Assembly (NCBI RefSeq): GCF_002153605.1
Contig: NZ_JOPG01000018.1
Location: 1 to 64,000, forward strand
Reading direction: 5' to 3'
Length of the DNA stretch: 64,000 bases
Origin: Acetobacter malorum
GTDB lineage: Bacteria; Pseudomonadota; Alphaproteobacteria; Acetobacterales; Acetobacteraceae
The notes beneath the pieces are model-generated. The model made no database searches. It was given only the letters and a program-made list of their open reading frames with translations, and was not told where the DNA came from. Both the position numbers and the translations under genes were made by a program. Shown in pieces: positions 1 through 8,903 of this stretch (position 1 is the first letter of the stretch; every line of letters begins with the position of its first letter).

Positions 1-610
1 GGAAAAAAATCCGTTTTTCACCGCCGGTCTGCGCACGCAGGGCGAGAAAAGCGGCTTCTTCTTCCACCCACACATCCGGGTTGGTGGTGTCGGAGAGAAT
101 GAACACATCAAACGCATCGACCTGACCTGTTTCACACAGGCTGGTATAAATGGCTTTCAGCCCCGCCATCACGCGGTGCGGGGGTTCATTATAAGTCGGT
201 AGCAGCAGCGCTGTGCGGGAATGCAGGGTCGGGAGCGGGCCTGACCGCGTAATCCCCAAACCCAGACCACCGCGCGTTATCAGTGAGACAAAGCCAGCCA
301 GGGATGACGTAAAGGCCAGCGCAATCCACAGGAACAGGGCGACGAACAGCACCAGCATCACCACCCCGAGGATGGAGGTGCCGTTGGCATCCAGCACCTT
401 ATGCGTGCGCCATGCGCCAAAGGCTGTCAGCGCGAGCGCTGACCCGATAACCAGAAACCGCCGCAACCCGATGGTTGCCGGAGAGGTTGAAGGCGTTCTG
501 GCTCGTCCCTCCATGTCCGGCATGGCGTGCAGATCCTGCACCGGCATCGCCAGCGGAGCTTCCGGGGGAAGAGCCTGAAACGGCACGGCCTGCTGACCAG
601 ACTGCGTCAT
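1..610 (-). CDS. opgH: Glucan biosynthesis glucosyltransferase H, N-terminal part (cut by window edge)
   Basis: OpgH/MdoH is the inner-membrane GT2 glucosyltransferase that builds osmoregulated periplasmic glucan from UDP-glucose. The first 203 residues are visible. A proline-rich cytoplasmic leader is followed by hydrophobic segments (about 60-72 and 90-112), then LLLPTYNEPPHRVMAGL and FDVFILSDTTNPD, which match the start of the OpgH glycosyltransferase domain (NEd...RV.AGL, FDvyILSDs.NPD). The ATG overlaps the opgG stop as TAATG, so the two are probably translationally coupled. The gene runs off the left edge and the catalytic core and C-terminal membrane part are not seen. Confidence 0.9.
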   Translation of the reverse strand, partial: MTQSGQQAVPFQALPPEAPLAMPVQDLHAMPDMEGRARTPSTSPATIGLRRFLVIGSALALTAFGAWRTHKVLDANGTSILGVVMLVLFVALFLWIALAFTSSLAGFVSLITRGGLGLGITRSGPLPTLHSRTALLLPTYNEPPHRVMAGLKAIYTSLCETGQVDAFDVFILSDTTNPDVWVEEEAAFLALRAQTGGEKRIFF

Positions 611-2175
611 TACGGCGTCCAACGGTACACCCATTCTTCTGAAACCGGACCACTATCCGCTGCCAGAACACAGCGGAGCTCAACAACCTTTTCGTCACCG
701 GGGACGAATTCAAAGGTTGTGCGCCAGCCATTGATATTCGGGTTTGGCTCCACCACCACATTCCGAATTTTGCCCGCCGAAGACTGGGGTTCCAGATGGA
801 ACTTCGTATCCTTCGGCAGCCGTTCAAACGGCACACCCATGAAGTCGATCGCGAAGAAGCGGGCGTTTTTATCATCGACCACCGCGCCAACACGGGTAGC
901 CCCCACGCGGGCCAGCGGGGTGGGGAAGGGGGCATCCCACCCCCAATACATCCGGTAGGTAAAGTTGTATTCCTTCCCGGCTTCCAACGGTGTCTTTGGC
1001 CGCCAGAAGGAAACAATGTTGTCATTCACTTCATTAGGCGTCGGGATTTCCACCAGATCTACCCAGCCCTGACCCCAGTCGCCAATGGGTTCAATCCACA
1101 GAGACGGGCGTTTCTCATAATTCAGGGCCAGATCTTCAAAATCATGGAAATTCCGGCGGCGCTGCATCAGGCCGAAACCGCGCGGGGAATCATCTGAAAA
1201 CGCCGAGAACTGCAAATCAAGCGGGTTACGCAGCGGGCGGAACAGTTCCTGCCCGGCTCCCGTCCACATTTGCAGGGCTTCACTGTCATGCGCGGCCGGA
1301 CGCCAGTCATCCACATGGGTGCGGTCATTGGCGTCAAAATAGAACATGCCCGTCAGCGGCGCGATGCCGGACTGGTCAATTTTGGTGCGCGGGTAAAGGG
1401 TGGACTGCACGTCAAACACCGTTGCGTCACCGGGGCGGATGGTAAAGCGGAAGGCACCGGCAACAGAGGGACTGTCCAGCAGGGCATGCACGACCACAGC
1501 TTTCACACCCGGCTGCGGTTTTTCCAGCCAGAAGGCGCGGAAGAGTGCAAATTCCTCGCCTTTGGGGTCGCCTGTCCCATCTGCAAAGCCGCGTGCGGAC
1601 AAGCCATAGCTCTGGCCCTTGGCAACGGCACGAAAATAAGATGCGCCCAGAAAGACGCAGAATTCTTCCATCACACCCGGCGTGTTGATGGGCGTGCGCA
1701 GACGCAACCCCGCAAAGCCGAGATTATCGTCCACCCTCAGAGACGGATCACCATAGGTGAACAAGTCCGGAGAGTAGGGAACAGCTTCAGACTTGCCGTC
1801 CGTTATTTCAAAAATCTCAATCCGGGGGCGGTAGAGGAACCCACGCGGAAAGAACGCGACATCAAAAGCCAGATTGTCGTCATGCCACAGGGTCTTGTCT
1901 TCCCGGTAGGCAATGCTGCGGAACTGATCAAAATTCAGATTATCCAGCGCCTTGGGCAAGGTCTGCGACGGGCCGTGGTACGGCGCACTGGCCAGACGAC
2001 GGGCAATCTGCCGGACCGTCATATCGTCAAATGTACCCGTTGCCCCTTCAAGCCCCTCTGCTCTGGCCTGACGGGCAACGCCCCCGGCCAGAGTAGCGAG
2101 TGTCGCCCCCGCGCCAATCCGAATTAAGTCTCGTCGCTGTACAGATGAAGACACTCCAGACTCCCGAATTCCCAT
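610..2175 (-). CDS. opgG: Periplasmic glucan biosynthesis protein, OpgG/OpgD family, Tat-type signal
   Basis: 521 residues, the usual OpgG/OpgD length. The protein acts in the periplasm in backbone branching or release of osmoregulated glucans. The N-terminus (QRRDLIRIGAGATLATLAGG..ARA) has twin arginines at 14-15 and an alanine-rich stretch, so Tat export is likely, as in OpgD; E. coli OpgG uses Sec. The mature part starts with FDDMTVRQIARRLA and carries family stretches such as FRSIAYREDKTLW, FFPRGFLYRPRIEIFEI and FAGLRLRTPIN. It lies directly ahead of opgH, which favours the OpgG role. No strong Shine-Dalgarno sequence precedes the ATG. OpgG and OpgD cannot be separated from sequence alone. 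Confidence 0.9.
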   Translation of the reverse strand: MGIRESGVSSSVQRRDLIRIGAGATLATLAGGVARQARAEGLEGATGTFDDMTVRQIARRLASAPYHGPSQTLPKALDNLNFDQFRSIAYREDKTLWHDDNLAFDVAFFPRGFLYRPRIEIFEITDGKSEAVPYSPDLFTYGDPSLRVDDNLGFAGLRLRTPINTPGVMEEFCVFLGASYFRAVAKGQSYGLSARGFADGTGDPKGEEFALFRAFWLEKPQPGVKAVVVHALLDSPSVAGAFRFTIRPGDATVFDVQSTLYPRTKIDQSGIAPLTGMFYFDANDRTHVDDWRPAAHDSEALQMWTGAGQELFRPLRNPLDLQFSAFSDDSPRGFGLMQRRRNFHDFEDLALNYEKRPSLWIEPIGDWGQGWVDLVEIPTPNEVNDNIVSFWRPKTPLEAGKEYNFTYRMYWGWDAPFPTPLARVGATRVGAVVDDKNARFFAIDFMGVPFERLPKDTKFHLEPQSSAGKIRNVVVEPNPNINGWRTTFEFVPGDEKVVELRCVLAADSGPVSEEWVYRWTP

Positions 2176-2234
2176 GAAGGGCTAAAAATTTCTTTAATGA
2201 CAAAATTGCCGTGCGATACGGCTTTTTAAGGGCA

Positions 2235-2585
2235 TTACACGATTTGTGGTGTTAAGAGTTTTTCAAGTTCTGCCAGACGGGTCTCTGCTGCCTGAGCTGC
2301 CTCTTTTTCGATCTCCCGATAGCAGCGCACTACAGCCTCGCCTTCGGCTGTCAGAAAAGCGCCGCCACCGCCGCCGGGACGGGTGACGACCAAAGGCTCC
2401 CGGAACAGCTGGTTCAGGCTATCCACCAACAACCATGTCCGGCGGTAGGACATGCCCATGGCGCGTCCCGCCGCTGAAATGGACCCTGTTTCTGCCAGTT
2501 GCTCAAGCAGGCGGATTTTCCCATGCCCAAGGGCGGGTTTTTTATCCGCATCCACCCGCAAGGTCAGTCTTAGCCGCTCTGTCAT
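2235..2585 (-). CDS. ModE-type winged-helix regulator (DNA-binding domain only)
   Basis: 116 residues corresponding to the N-terminal LysR-like winged helix of ModE. The HTH is around residues 35-60 (GSISAAGRAMGMSYRRTWLL), followed by VTRPGGGGGAFLTAEGEAVV, the typical ModE wing, and a charged helix. The molybdate-binding MOP/TOBE half is absent, so it probably belongs to the single-domain ModE-like group whose effector is unknown. It is divergent from the acetyltransferase at 2679, and the 93 bp between them should hold both promoters. No molybdate transport gene is nearby. Confidence 0.8.
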   Translation of the reverse strand: MTERLRLTLRVDADKKPALGHGKIRLLEQLAETGSISAAGRAMGMSYRRTWLLVDSLNQLFREPLVVTRPGGGGGAFLTAEGEAVVRCYREIEKEAAQAAETRLAELEKLLTPQIV

Positions 2586-2678
2586 TCGCCTGCCCGCGTT
2601 CGCGTTGTCATTTTATGCGTGATATCATGAAAGCATCATGTCTCTTCTTACCAAGGGCCACGCCCCGGCGATGTTCTC

Positions 2679-3203
2679 ATGACATACTCCACCGCAGATA
2701 CCATCTGGCGTTCCATGAGGCCAGACGATCTTGCCGCCACGATAACACTGGCGGCGCGCATTCATCCCGATTATCCGGAAGATGACGACATTTTCAGAGA
2801 GCGGCTGACCTTAGCGCCGGAAGGATGCTTTGTGCTGGAGAATGCGCGGGGCGTTCATGGCTATCTGATCAGCCACCCATGGGCAGGGCACCTCTCCCCA
2901 CGCCTGAACTGCCTTCTGGGCAGTCTGCCTGCCCAGCCAGACAGTTGGTATCTGCATGATCTTGCGCTGGATGAAACAGTAAGAGGGCAGGGCAGAGCCA
3001 AAGAGGCCATTGCGCTGGCCAATAATGCTGCCCGCGCAGCACATCTACCCGTAATCACCCTCACAGCGACGGGCCCCGCGCGCACCTTCTGGCTGCGGCA
3101 GGGATTTACCCCGGAGAACATTTCAGAGGCTGAAAAAGCTGTGCTGGCTTCGTACGATCCCGAAGCCAGCTTTCTCTCCCGACCCGTATCAGGCCGGGAG
3201 TAA
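2679..3203 (+). CDS. GNAT-family N-acetyltransferase
   Basis: 174 residues. The acetyl-CoA motif A is LHDLALDETVRGQGRAKEAI (about 92-111), with the R/Q-x-x-G-x-G/A loop VRGQGRA. A C-terminal FWLRQGFTPEN matches motif B (shared with RimI-like enzymes). The substrate cannot be inferred. It ends three bases before the convergent recA stop. Confidence 0.75.
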   Translation: MTYSTADTIWRSMRPDDLAATITLAARIHPDYPEDDDIFRERLTLAPEGCFVLENARGVHGYLISHPWAGHLSPRLNCLLGSLPAQPDSWYLHDLALDETVRGQGRAKEAIALANNAARAAHLPVITLTATGPARTFWLRQGFTPENISEAEKAVLASYDPEASFLSRPVSGRE

Positions 3204-3206
3204 GTC

Positions 3207-4235
3207 TTAGTCTTCTGTGTGGTGTTCGGGAGCCAGCATCATGGCTTCCGCCACAATTCCGGAATGCTCGCGCACCTTGCGTTCAATCTCGGCTGCCATT
3301 TCCGGGTGGTCGCGCAGGAACTGCTTGGAGTTTTCACGCCCCTGACCAATCCGCTGGCTGTCGTAAGAGAACCATGCGCCGGATTTCTCCACCACACCGG
3401 CCTTCACACCCAGATCAATCAGTTCCCCGACCTTGCTGATGCCTTCGCCATACATGATGTCGAACTCAACCTGACGGAACGGCGGGGCCATCTTGTTCTT
3501 GACCACTTTCACACGCGTCTGGTTGCCCACCACTTCATCCTTGTCCTTGATGGACCCGATGCGGCGGATGTCCAGACGGACAGAGGCGTAGAACTTCAGC
3601 GCGTTACCACCTGTCGTGGTTTCCGGGTTCCCAAACATCACGCCGATCTTCAGACGGATCTGGTTGAGGAAGATCATCATGGTGTTGGAGCGCGCAACGG
3701 AACCGGTCAGCTTACGCAGCGCCTGACTCATCAGACGGGCATGCAGGCCGACATGGCTATCGCCCATATCACCTTCGAGTTCCGCACGCGGCACCAGAGC
3801 GGCCACACTATCTACCACCAGCACATCAATCGCGCCGGAGCGCACCAGTGTGTCGGCAATTTCCAGCGCCTGCTCACCCGCATCGGGCTGGCTGATCAGC
3901 AGGTTATCAATATCAACGCCCAGCTTCTTGGCGTAACCGGGGTCCAGAGCGTGCTCGGCGTCAATAAACGCGCAGGTGCCGCCCCGCTTCTGGGCTTCTG
4001 CAATGGCGTGCAGGGCCAGCGTGGTTTTACCCGAGCTTTCCGGCCCGTAAATTTCAATCACACGGCCACGCGGCAGACCGCCAATCCCCAGAGCAATATC
4101 CAGCCCGAGAGAACCGGTGGGAACCACATCTGCCTGTTCCTTCGGCCGCTGCCCCAGCCGCATGACAGACCCTTTCCCAAAAGCCCGTTCAATCTGCCCG
4201 AGCGCGCCTTCAAGAGCTTTTGCCTTATCCATCAT
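3207..4235 (-). CDS. recA: RecA recombinase
   Basis: 342 residues, full length. RecA forms filaments on single-stranded DNA, drives strand exchange and stimulates LexA self-cleavage. Walker A GPESSGKT is at 64-71, Walker [12 protein letters not shown] near 140, and the loop with [14 protein letters not shown] is present. The start is a tandem ATG ATG. The SD-like AGGAAAGG fits the second ATG (4232) slightly better, so the true start may be one codon in. A candidate LexA box lies upstream at 4384-4398. No recX follows; the downstream neighbour is convergent. Confidence 0.98.
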   Translation of the reverse strand: MMDKAKALEGALGQIERAFGKGSVMRLGQRPKEQADVVPTGSLGLDIALGIGGLPRGRVIEIYGPESSGKTTLALHAIAEAQKRGGTCAFIDAEHALDPGYAKKLGVDIDNLLISQPDAGEQALEIADTLVRSGAIDVLVVDSVAALVPRAELEGDMGDSHVGLHARLMSQALRKLTGSVARSNTMMIFLNQIRLKIGVMFGNPETTTGGNALKFYASVRLDIRRIGSIKDKDEVVGNQTRVKVVKNKMAPPFRQVEFDIMYGEGISKVGELIDLGVKAGVVEKSGAWFSYDSQRIGQGRENSKQFLRDHPEMAAEIERKVREHSGIVAEAMMLAPEHHTED

Positions 4236-4383
4236 TCACCTTTCCTGTGGCCCTCGACTGAGGCCGGGAGTGCTGCACTGTTTCAAGACGTGCCATAAAA
4301 GCCGCGCGCCGGGCAATGACTGGCATCAAGCCCCAGAGTTCGCTCAGGCACCTTAAGAATTTGATTTCTGTTTGTTCTTATAG

Positions 4384-4398
4384 AAACAAAACAAGAAC
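4384..4398 (-). promoter_or_regulatory. Candidate LexA (SOS) box upstream of recA
   Basis: On the recA strand the sequence reads GTTCTTGTTTTGTTT, one mismatch from the alphaproteobacterial LexA direct repeat GTTC-N7-GTTC. It lies about 150 bp before the recA start. A related 15-mer stands before uvrA (48075-48089) with nearly the same spacer. Assignment is by motif only. Confidence 0.6.
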
Positions 4399-4414
4399 AC
4401 TTCAAGCCGGAAAC

Positions 4415-4433
4415 AGGCGGCCCGAAGCCGCCT
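4415..4433 (-). terminator. Hairpin downstream of the GGT-like gene
   Basis: A 7-bp GC-rich stem AGGCGGC/GCCGCCT with a 5-nt loop lies 28 bp after the stop of the gene at 4461-5891. It is followed on that strand by GTTTCC rather than a clean T-run. It may terminate that gene and separate it from recA. Confidence 0.45.
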
Positions 4434-4460
4434 TGCCTCCTGCCGCCAACGCGACAGACC

Positions 4461-5891
4461 TTATTTGGTATGCCCGGACGAGACCGCAAGGCCAGACCCG
4501 CGCGGATCGGTCCAGCCGAAGCATTTTCCTGAATCCCCCGGCAGACCCGCCGGGCAGGAAACAAAGTTGGCACGCCCCACACCCTCTGTCACCGTCGGGC
4601 GCTGGCCCGCAACAGCCGCCCGCAGCGCAACGGCAGCCGTATCGGCCGCCACGTTCTGGCCGGAAGCCGTAGCGGCCGCCCGGAACTGCGTGGTGCCCTG
4701 ATGTGCGATAGCCGCCGTCAGCAAGGGCAGGGGACGACGAACCGGAGACGCCGCCAGCACAATGCCGGTCGAACCCGCAACACGCCCCGTGCCGAACAGG
4801 TTATTCATGGTCAGGCCACAGCTCACCGTCTCACCCGTACGATCCGTCACGACAAAGGAAGTCGAGGCAGGCAGGGGCGGCAGAGCAGACCCGGACGGGA
4901 GATGCCCGCTCTTCAGAAGAGCTTCCGCATCCGCAACACTCACAGCTGCCCCTTTGCCGGACTGCCGGGCGCGCCAGCCAGAGACAACTGCTTCCGCCCG
5001 GGCGCTGGCATGGCCATGCTCGTCCATAGACAGGTAAGAAGCCGCAGTGCCCAGCCCACCATCAGCCGGCGGCGGCAGGAAGCTGATATCCAGACCACCA
5101 GAACGCACCGTCAGAGGTTGTTCCGCCACAGCCAGACTGCCGCGCATGTCCGCTGGTGTCAGGCCAGCGCCCGCTGCCTGAGATGCCTGCGTAAAGCTTT
5201 GCGCCAGTGAACCGTTATAAAGATCGCCCACACCGGCAATACGCAGGCGCTCCAGCGCACCCGCCAGACGGGGCTGCACCATCAGGTCATTCGCTGCCAG
5301 CACGGAGCCATTGCTATTGGCAAAAATGGCGCGGGTTTTCTCGTCCGCCAGCAGGGGGGCCTGCACAGCGGCCAGATCGGACGCCAGAAGCCCGCCAACC
5401 GGCACACCATCGGTCGCCAGATTGCGGGCCGGGACAATCACGTCAGCAAAATCGACGCTGCCGTAGCGCAGCTGCATCAGATACAGGCCACGGGCCATCA
5501 TAGGCACGGCAGCAGGACGGTCAGACTGCGCATCGGTCTGGCCTGCGCGCGGCAGGAAGAGGAAAGCCTGCCCCTGCGCATCACCCGGACGCCAGGCCAG
5601 ACAAGCCCCGCCTGCGCCCAGAGATGCACGGGACGGCAGGGTGACAGACAGAGCCAGCCCCAGAGCCGCCGCAGCATCCGCCGCGTTCCCGCCCTGTGCC
5701 AGCACATCCCGCGCCACCAGAGCAGCCTGCGGTTCATCCGCCACAACCTCACCCACAAACCCCGTTACGACAGGCTGAGCAGGCCCCTCATGCTCGCTGC
5801 CACAGGCAGTCAGTGAACAGGCCATCAGCAGAGCTGCCATCCGGGCAGGACCTGAAAATAACGGCGCAAGCCGGGCTGAACAGGTCTTCAT
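4461..5891 (-). CDS. Gamma-glutamyltranspeptidase-like lipoprotein with altered active site
   Basis: 476 residues, shorter than typical GGT (about 560-590). It begins with a lipoprotein signal ending LMACSLTAC (Cys30). GGT-fold stretches are present: ADEPQAALVARDVLAQGGNAADAAAAL (51-77), SLGAGG, and STSFVVTDRTGETVSCGLTMNN (343-364), which corresponds to the autoprocessing site. Where active GGTs have TTHYSVVD, this one reads STSFVVTD. The substrate motif PLSSM is replaced by PLPLL, and the GSPGG loop is not recognisable. Glutathione hydrolysis by the classical mechanism is therefore doubtful. The start was moved to the ATG that gives a lipoprotein signal. It is divergent from the DsbA-like gene. 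Confidence 0.75.
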   Translation of the reverse strand: MKTCSARLAPLFSGPARMAALLMACSLTACGSEHEGPAQPVVTGFVGEVVADEPQAALVARDVLAQGGNAADAAAALGLALSVTLPSRASLGAGGACLAWRPGDAQGQAFLFLPRAGQTDAQSDRPAAVPMMARGLYLMQLRYGSVDFADVIVPARNLATDGVPVGGLLASDLAAVQAPLLADEKTRAIFANSNGSVLAANDLMVQPRLAGALERLRIAGVGDLYNGSLAQSFTQASQAAGAGLTPADMRGSLAVAEQPLTVRSGGLDISFLPPPADGGLGTAASYLSMDEHGHASARAEAVVSGWRARQSGKGAAVSVADAEALLKSGHLPSGSALPPLPASTSFVVTDRTGETVSCGLTMNNLFGTGRVAGSTGIVLAASPVRRPLPLLTAAIAHQGTTQFRAAATASGQNVAADTAAVALRAAVAGQRPTVTEGVGRANFVSCPAGLPGDSGKCFGWTDPRGSGLAVSSGHTK

Positions 5892-6046
5892 GAAATGCTC
5901 GGGCACGCCTTGATGTCTCCATTTCGCTGGTCTGCCCGCATACCGGGCGTCTGAATCTCTATTCTGAATTACCGCTCTTCCGGGCAGGCAGCAACACGCG
6001 CACGCCATTTCCATCCCAACGGTTCTGCTTTAGACATAATGGCACG

Positions 6047-6823
6047 ATGAAAAAGCTGATAACCTTTTCTTTCAGGCGCGCCGCTCTGGCCGGAGCCGCA
6101 AGCCTCCTCCTGCTCTGCGGCGGGGCAGCTTCCGCCCATGCTGCGGACAGCAGTTTCAGCCCCGCACAACGGGCAGAAATTGTTGAAATCGTACGCAATG
6201 CGCTGAAGACAGACCCCACCATTCTGTCTGACGCCATCTCCTCCCTGCAGACGCAGGCAGCCGCCAGAAAAGCGTCCTCCGCGCTGGAGACTGTGCGCCA
6301 CAACAAGGCGCAGTATGGGGAAAGCACGACGGACGTTGTGCTGGGCAATAAGAACGGCAAGCTGGAAGTGGTCGAGTTTTACGACCCCCGCTGCCAGTAT
6401 TGCCGCAAGGTGCTGGGCGATGTGGACCACCTGATTGGCTCAGAACCCGACCTGCGACTGGTTGAAAAGGTCATCCCGGTTCTGGGGCCAAACAGCGTGA
6501 TTGACGCTGAAGCCATTATGGCGGCGGGCCTTCAGGGCAAATACGTCCCGTTCCAGAAAGCGCTGATGACCGATTCCTCAGCCCCGTCACTGGATCGCAT
6601 TCGTCGTCTTGCACAGAATGTCGGGCTGGATGCAGACCGCCTGCTGAAAGACATGAAAAGCCCGGCTGTTACCACAGCGCTGAGCAAGAATCTTGAACTG
6701 GCGAAGGCGATTGATCTGGAAGGTACGCCGACCTTCATTATTGGCGACCGTGAAATTATTCCCGGCGCGGCGTCTGAGAGTGACCTGAAAGCGGCCCTCG
6801 ACCGGCTGCGCAAAGCACGCTGA
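6047..6823 (+). CDS. DsbA-family thiol:disulfide protein, periplasmic
   Basis: 258 residues. A Sec signal peptide (1-32, ending GGAASAHA) precedes a short helical region and a thioredoxin fold with the active site CQYC (116-119) in VVEFYDPRCQYCRKVLGD. The cis-proline loop is LEGTPTFIIGD. The architecture matches the DsbA/Com1/ScsC-like group that oxidises or isomerises disulfides in the periplasm. No DsbB partner is adjacent. A strong hairpin follows the stop. Confidence 0.85.
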   Translation: MKKLITFSFRRAALAGAASLLLLCGGAASAHAADSSFSPAQRAEIVEIVRNALKTDPTILSDAISSLQTQAAARKASSALETVRHNKAQYGESTTDVVLGNKNGKLEVVEFYDPRCQYCRKVLGDVDHLIGSEPDLRLVEKVIPVLGPNSVIDAEAIMAAGLQGKYVPFQKALMTDSSAPSLDRIRRLAQNVGLDADRLLKDMKSPAVTTALSKNLELAKAIDLEGTPTFIIGDREIIPGAASESDLKAALDRLRKAR

Positions 6824-6835
6824 CCCCTCCGGCCA

Positions 6836-6860
6836 CTCCCCGGTTCCATGAACCGGGGAG
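6836..6860. terminator. Hairpin between the DsbA-like gene and hemA (convergent)
   Basis: Perfect 10-bp stem CTCCCCGGTT/AACCGGGGAG with a 5-nt loop, located between the two converging genes. No T-run follows at once; TTTTT is 16 bases further on the + strand. It probably acts in both directions. Confidence 0.6.
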
Positions 6861-6879
6861 GGGCTGAGAGATCCGTTTT

Positions 6880-8142
6880 TCAGGCCGCGTCTTCGGTCTG
6901 GCGGGCAGGCATCACGCCTTCTTCCCGCAGCAGATGCGCCAGAGCGCGCACCATTTCATCCATCATCTCATCCGTATGGAACGGCCCCGGCGTCAGCCGC
7001 AGGCGCTCCGTGCCCTGCGGCACCGTGGGGTAATTGATGGGCGTGGCATACTGGCCGTATTCCACCAGCAGGCGGCGGCTGATGCGCTTGCAACGTTCCG
7101 CATCCCCAACCGGAATGGGCACGATGTGGCTGGGCGTCATGGTGAACGGCACCCCGGCAGCCCGCAGGCGGGCGCGGAAGGTATTCACCCGCTCGAACAT
7201 TTTCTCACGGCGCCAGTTTTCAGCCCGTACTTTGCGCACACTGGTCAGCGCAGCGCCCACCACCGGCGGCGGCAGAGCTGTGGTGAAGATGAAGCCGGAG
7301 GCCGTGGACCGCAGGAAATCGACAATCTCGGCCGTGGCCGTGATGTAGCCGCCATGCACACCAAAGCCCTTGGCCAGCGTGCCTTCAATAATATCTACCT
7401 GATCGGCTACGCCATCACGCTGGGAAATCCCGCCGCCTTCCTCGCCATAGAGGCCGACCGCATGCACCTCATCCAGATAGGTCAGGGCATTATATTTACG
7501 GGCCAGCGCGCAGATCCCGGCGATGTCGGAAATATCGCCGTCCATGGAATAGACGCTCTCAAACGCGATAAGCTTGGGCGCATCCGCAGGAGCCGCCGCC
7601 AGTTTGGCCTCAAGGTCCGCCAGATCATTATGTTCAAAAATGACCGTCTGAGAGCCACGTGCACCCTTGATGCCCGCAATCATAGAGGCATGGTTCAGGC
7701 GATCTGAAAAACAGATCCAGCCGGGCATGGAGGTCAGAATAGTCTGGAGACTGGCCTGATTGGACACATAGCCGGAGACAAACAGAAGCCCCGCTTCCTT
7801 ACCGTGCAGCGCGGCCAGCTCTGCCTCAAGCGCTGTATGCAGCGGGCTGGTTCCGGCAATATTGCGCGTGCCACCGGCACCAGCGCCATGCTCACGGATG
7901 GCAGCAATCGCGGCTTCCTGCACTTCCGGTACGACACCCATGCCCAGATAGTCATTGGTGGACCAGACAATCACTTCCCGGCCTTCCGGCAGGGCAGGCA
8001 GTTCTTCCTCATACAGAGGGAAACGGTCTGCAAGGCGTGCCAGCGGGGTAAATGTGCGGTAGCGCCCCTGCTGCCTGATATCATTCAACGCCGTGTGACA
8101 GTGCTCATAAAACGGATGCCGGGCGTTTTTGATTGATCCCAC
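6880..8142 (-). CDS. hemA: 5-aminolevulinate synthase
   Basis: 420 residues. This PLP enzyme condenses glycine and succinyl-CoA into 5-aminolevulinate, the C4 entry to haem synthesis used by alphaproteobacteria. The N-terminus [17 protein letters not shown] is followed by [63 protein letters not shown] and GTLAKGFG (PLP lysine K258). The C-terminal [18 protein letters not shown] is also typical. The catalytic D224 and H227 are present. It is a single gene with no other haem gene adjacent. Confidence 0.95.
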   Translation of the reverse strand: MGSIKNARHPFYEHCHTALNDIRQQGRYRTFTPLARLADRFPLYEEELPALPEGREVIVWSTNDYLGMGVVPEVQEAAIAAIREHGAGAGGTRNIAGTSPLHTALEAELAALHGKEAGLLFVSGYVSNQASLQTILTSMPGWICFSDRLNHASMIAGIKGARGSQTVIFEHNDLADLEAKLAAAPADAPKLIAFESVYSMDGDISDIAGICALARKYNALTYLDEVHAVGLYGEEGGGISQRDGVADQVDIIEGTLAKGFGVHGGYITATAEIVDFLRSTASGFIFTTALPPPVVGAALTSVRKVRAENWRREKMFERVNTFRARLRAAGVPFTMTPSHIVPIPVGDAERCKRISRRLLVEYGQYATPINYPTVPQGTERLRLTPGPFHTDEMMDEMVRALAHLLREEGVMPARQTEDAA

Positions 8143-8233
8143 GCTTCTACTCTCCTCGCGTCGTCAGAAACGGTCGGGGCTCGGCACAGGGCCCGTCGGC
8201 CGTCTGGCCGGTCTTCACATAAACTTGTTAGAG

Positions 8234-8710
8234 TTACTTCACATACACTCTGATGACTGAGTTCGTCACGGTCGAATCCGGCATAGCGGCCATTTCCACC
8301 TGAGCGGGGGAGGCTCCATCCTTGATGATAGCCTGTGTTACAGCCTGCCCATCACCCTGTACCAACTGCACCAGCGCCTGCTGATCTGTCGCTGAGTCCC
8401 CACCCGGCGGGACCAGACACTGCACCACAAACAGAATGTCGGGCTTGCTGGCCAGCGCCTTGTGCACAATCTGCTCAACCGGTCCGCTCCACTCAGCCGG
8501 AGAGGTGCCCGCCACAAGCTCAATCAGCGGCGGCACCGGCGGCGGGCCGGGCGGCGGAGGCGGAATATAAGGCACGGGCGGTTTGCCAGCACGGGCATTG
8601 AACGTTTTCTGGTCCACCAGCTTGCACCCGCTCAGGCACAGCGCAACACTGGCCACAAACGCCACCCGAAAAAACGGCCCCTTCTCTATAAAACGGGAAA
8701 CAGACAGCAT
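8234..8710 (-). CDS. Proline-rich lipoprotein of unknown function
   Basis: 158 residues. The signal peptide ends CLSGC (lipobox, Cys about 29) and is followed by a rigid proline-rich linker (PPVPYIPPPPPGPPPVPP) that could span the periplasm. A small soluble domain of about 95 residues has VEQIVHKALASKPDILFVVQCLVPPGGDSATDQQALVQLV. No known domain is recognised. It is divergent from the transketolase-like gene and lies upstream of hemA on the same strand. Confidence 0.65.
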   Translation of the reverse strand: MLSVSRFIEKGPFFRVAFVASVALCLSGCKLVDQKTFNARAGKPPVPYIPPPPPGPPPVPPLIELVAGTSPAEWSGPVEQIVHKALASKPDILFVVQCLVPPGGDSATDQQALVQLVQGDGQAVTQAIIKDGASPAQVEMAAMPDSTVTNSVIRVYVK

Positions 8711-8903
8711 AACGGGCAGATCTCCGGGTCAAACAGGATGTGGTGACTCTTGCCACCTTCTTTCGCGCTCCTTTACGGCAGACGCAAGGTTAAGCTCAGC
8801 GCAAGGCTCTCAAAACTTGCTCTCACCTCTGGCCGCCTTTATTGAGCAGGGCACGAGGATGAAGACCTGTCGCACGGGCAGGCCCATCACGGAAGGCAGG
8901 CGA

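Noticed and set aside
3219..4298. 359-codon open frame antisense to recA
   Set aside because: It lies opposite recA and has histidine/threonine-rich low-information composition typical of an antisense shadow in high-GC DNA.
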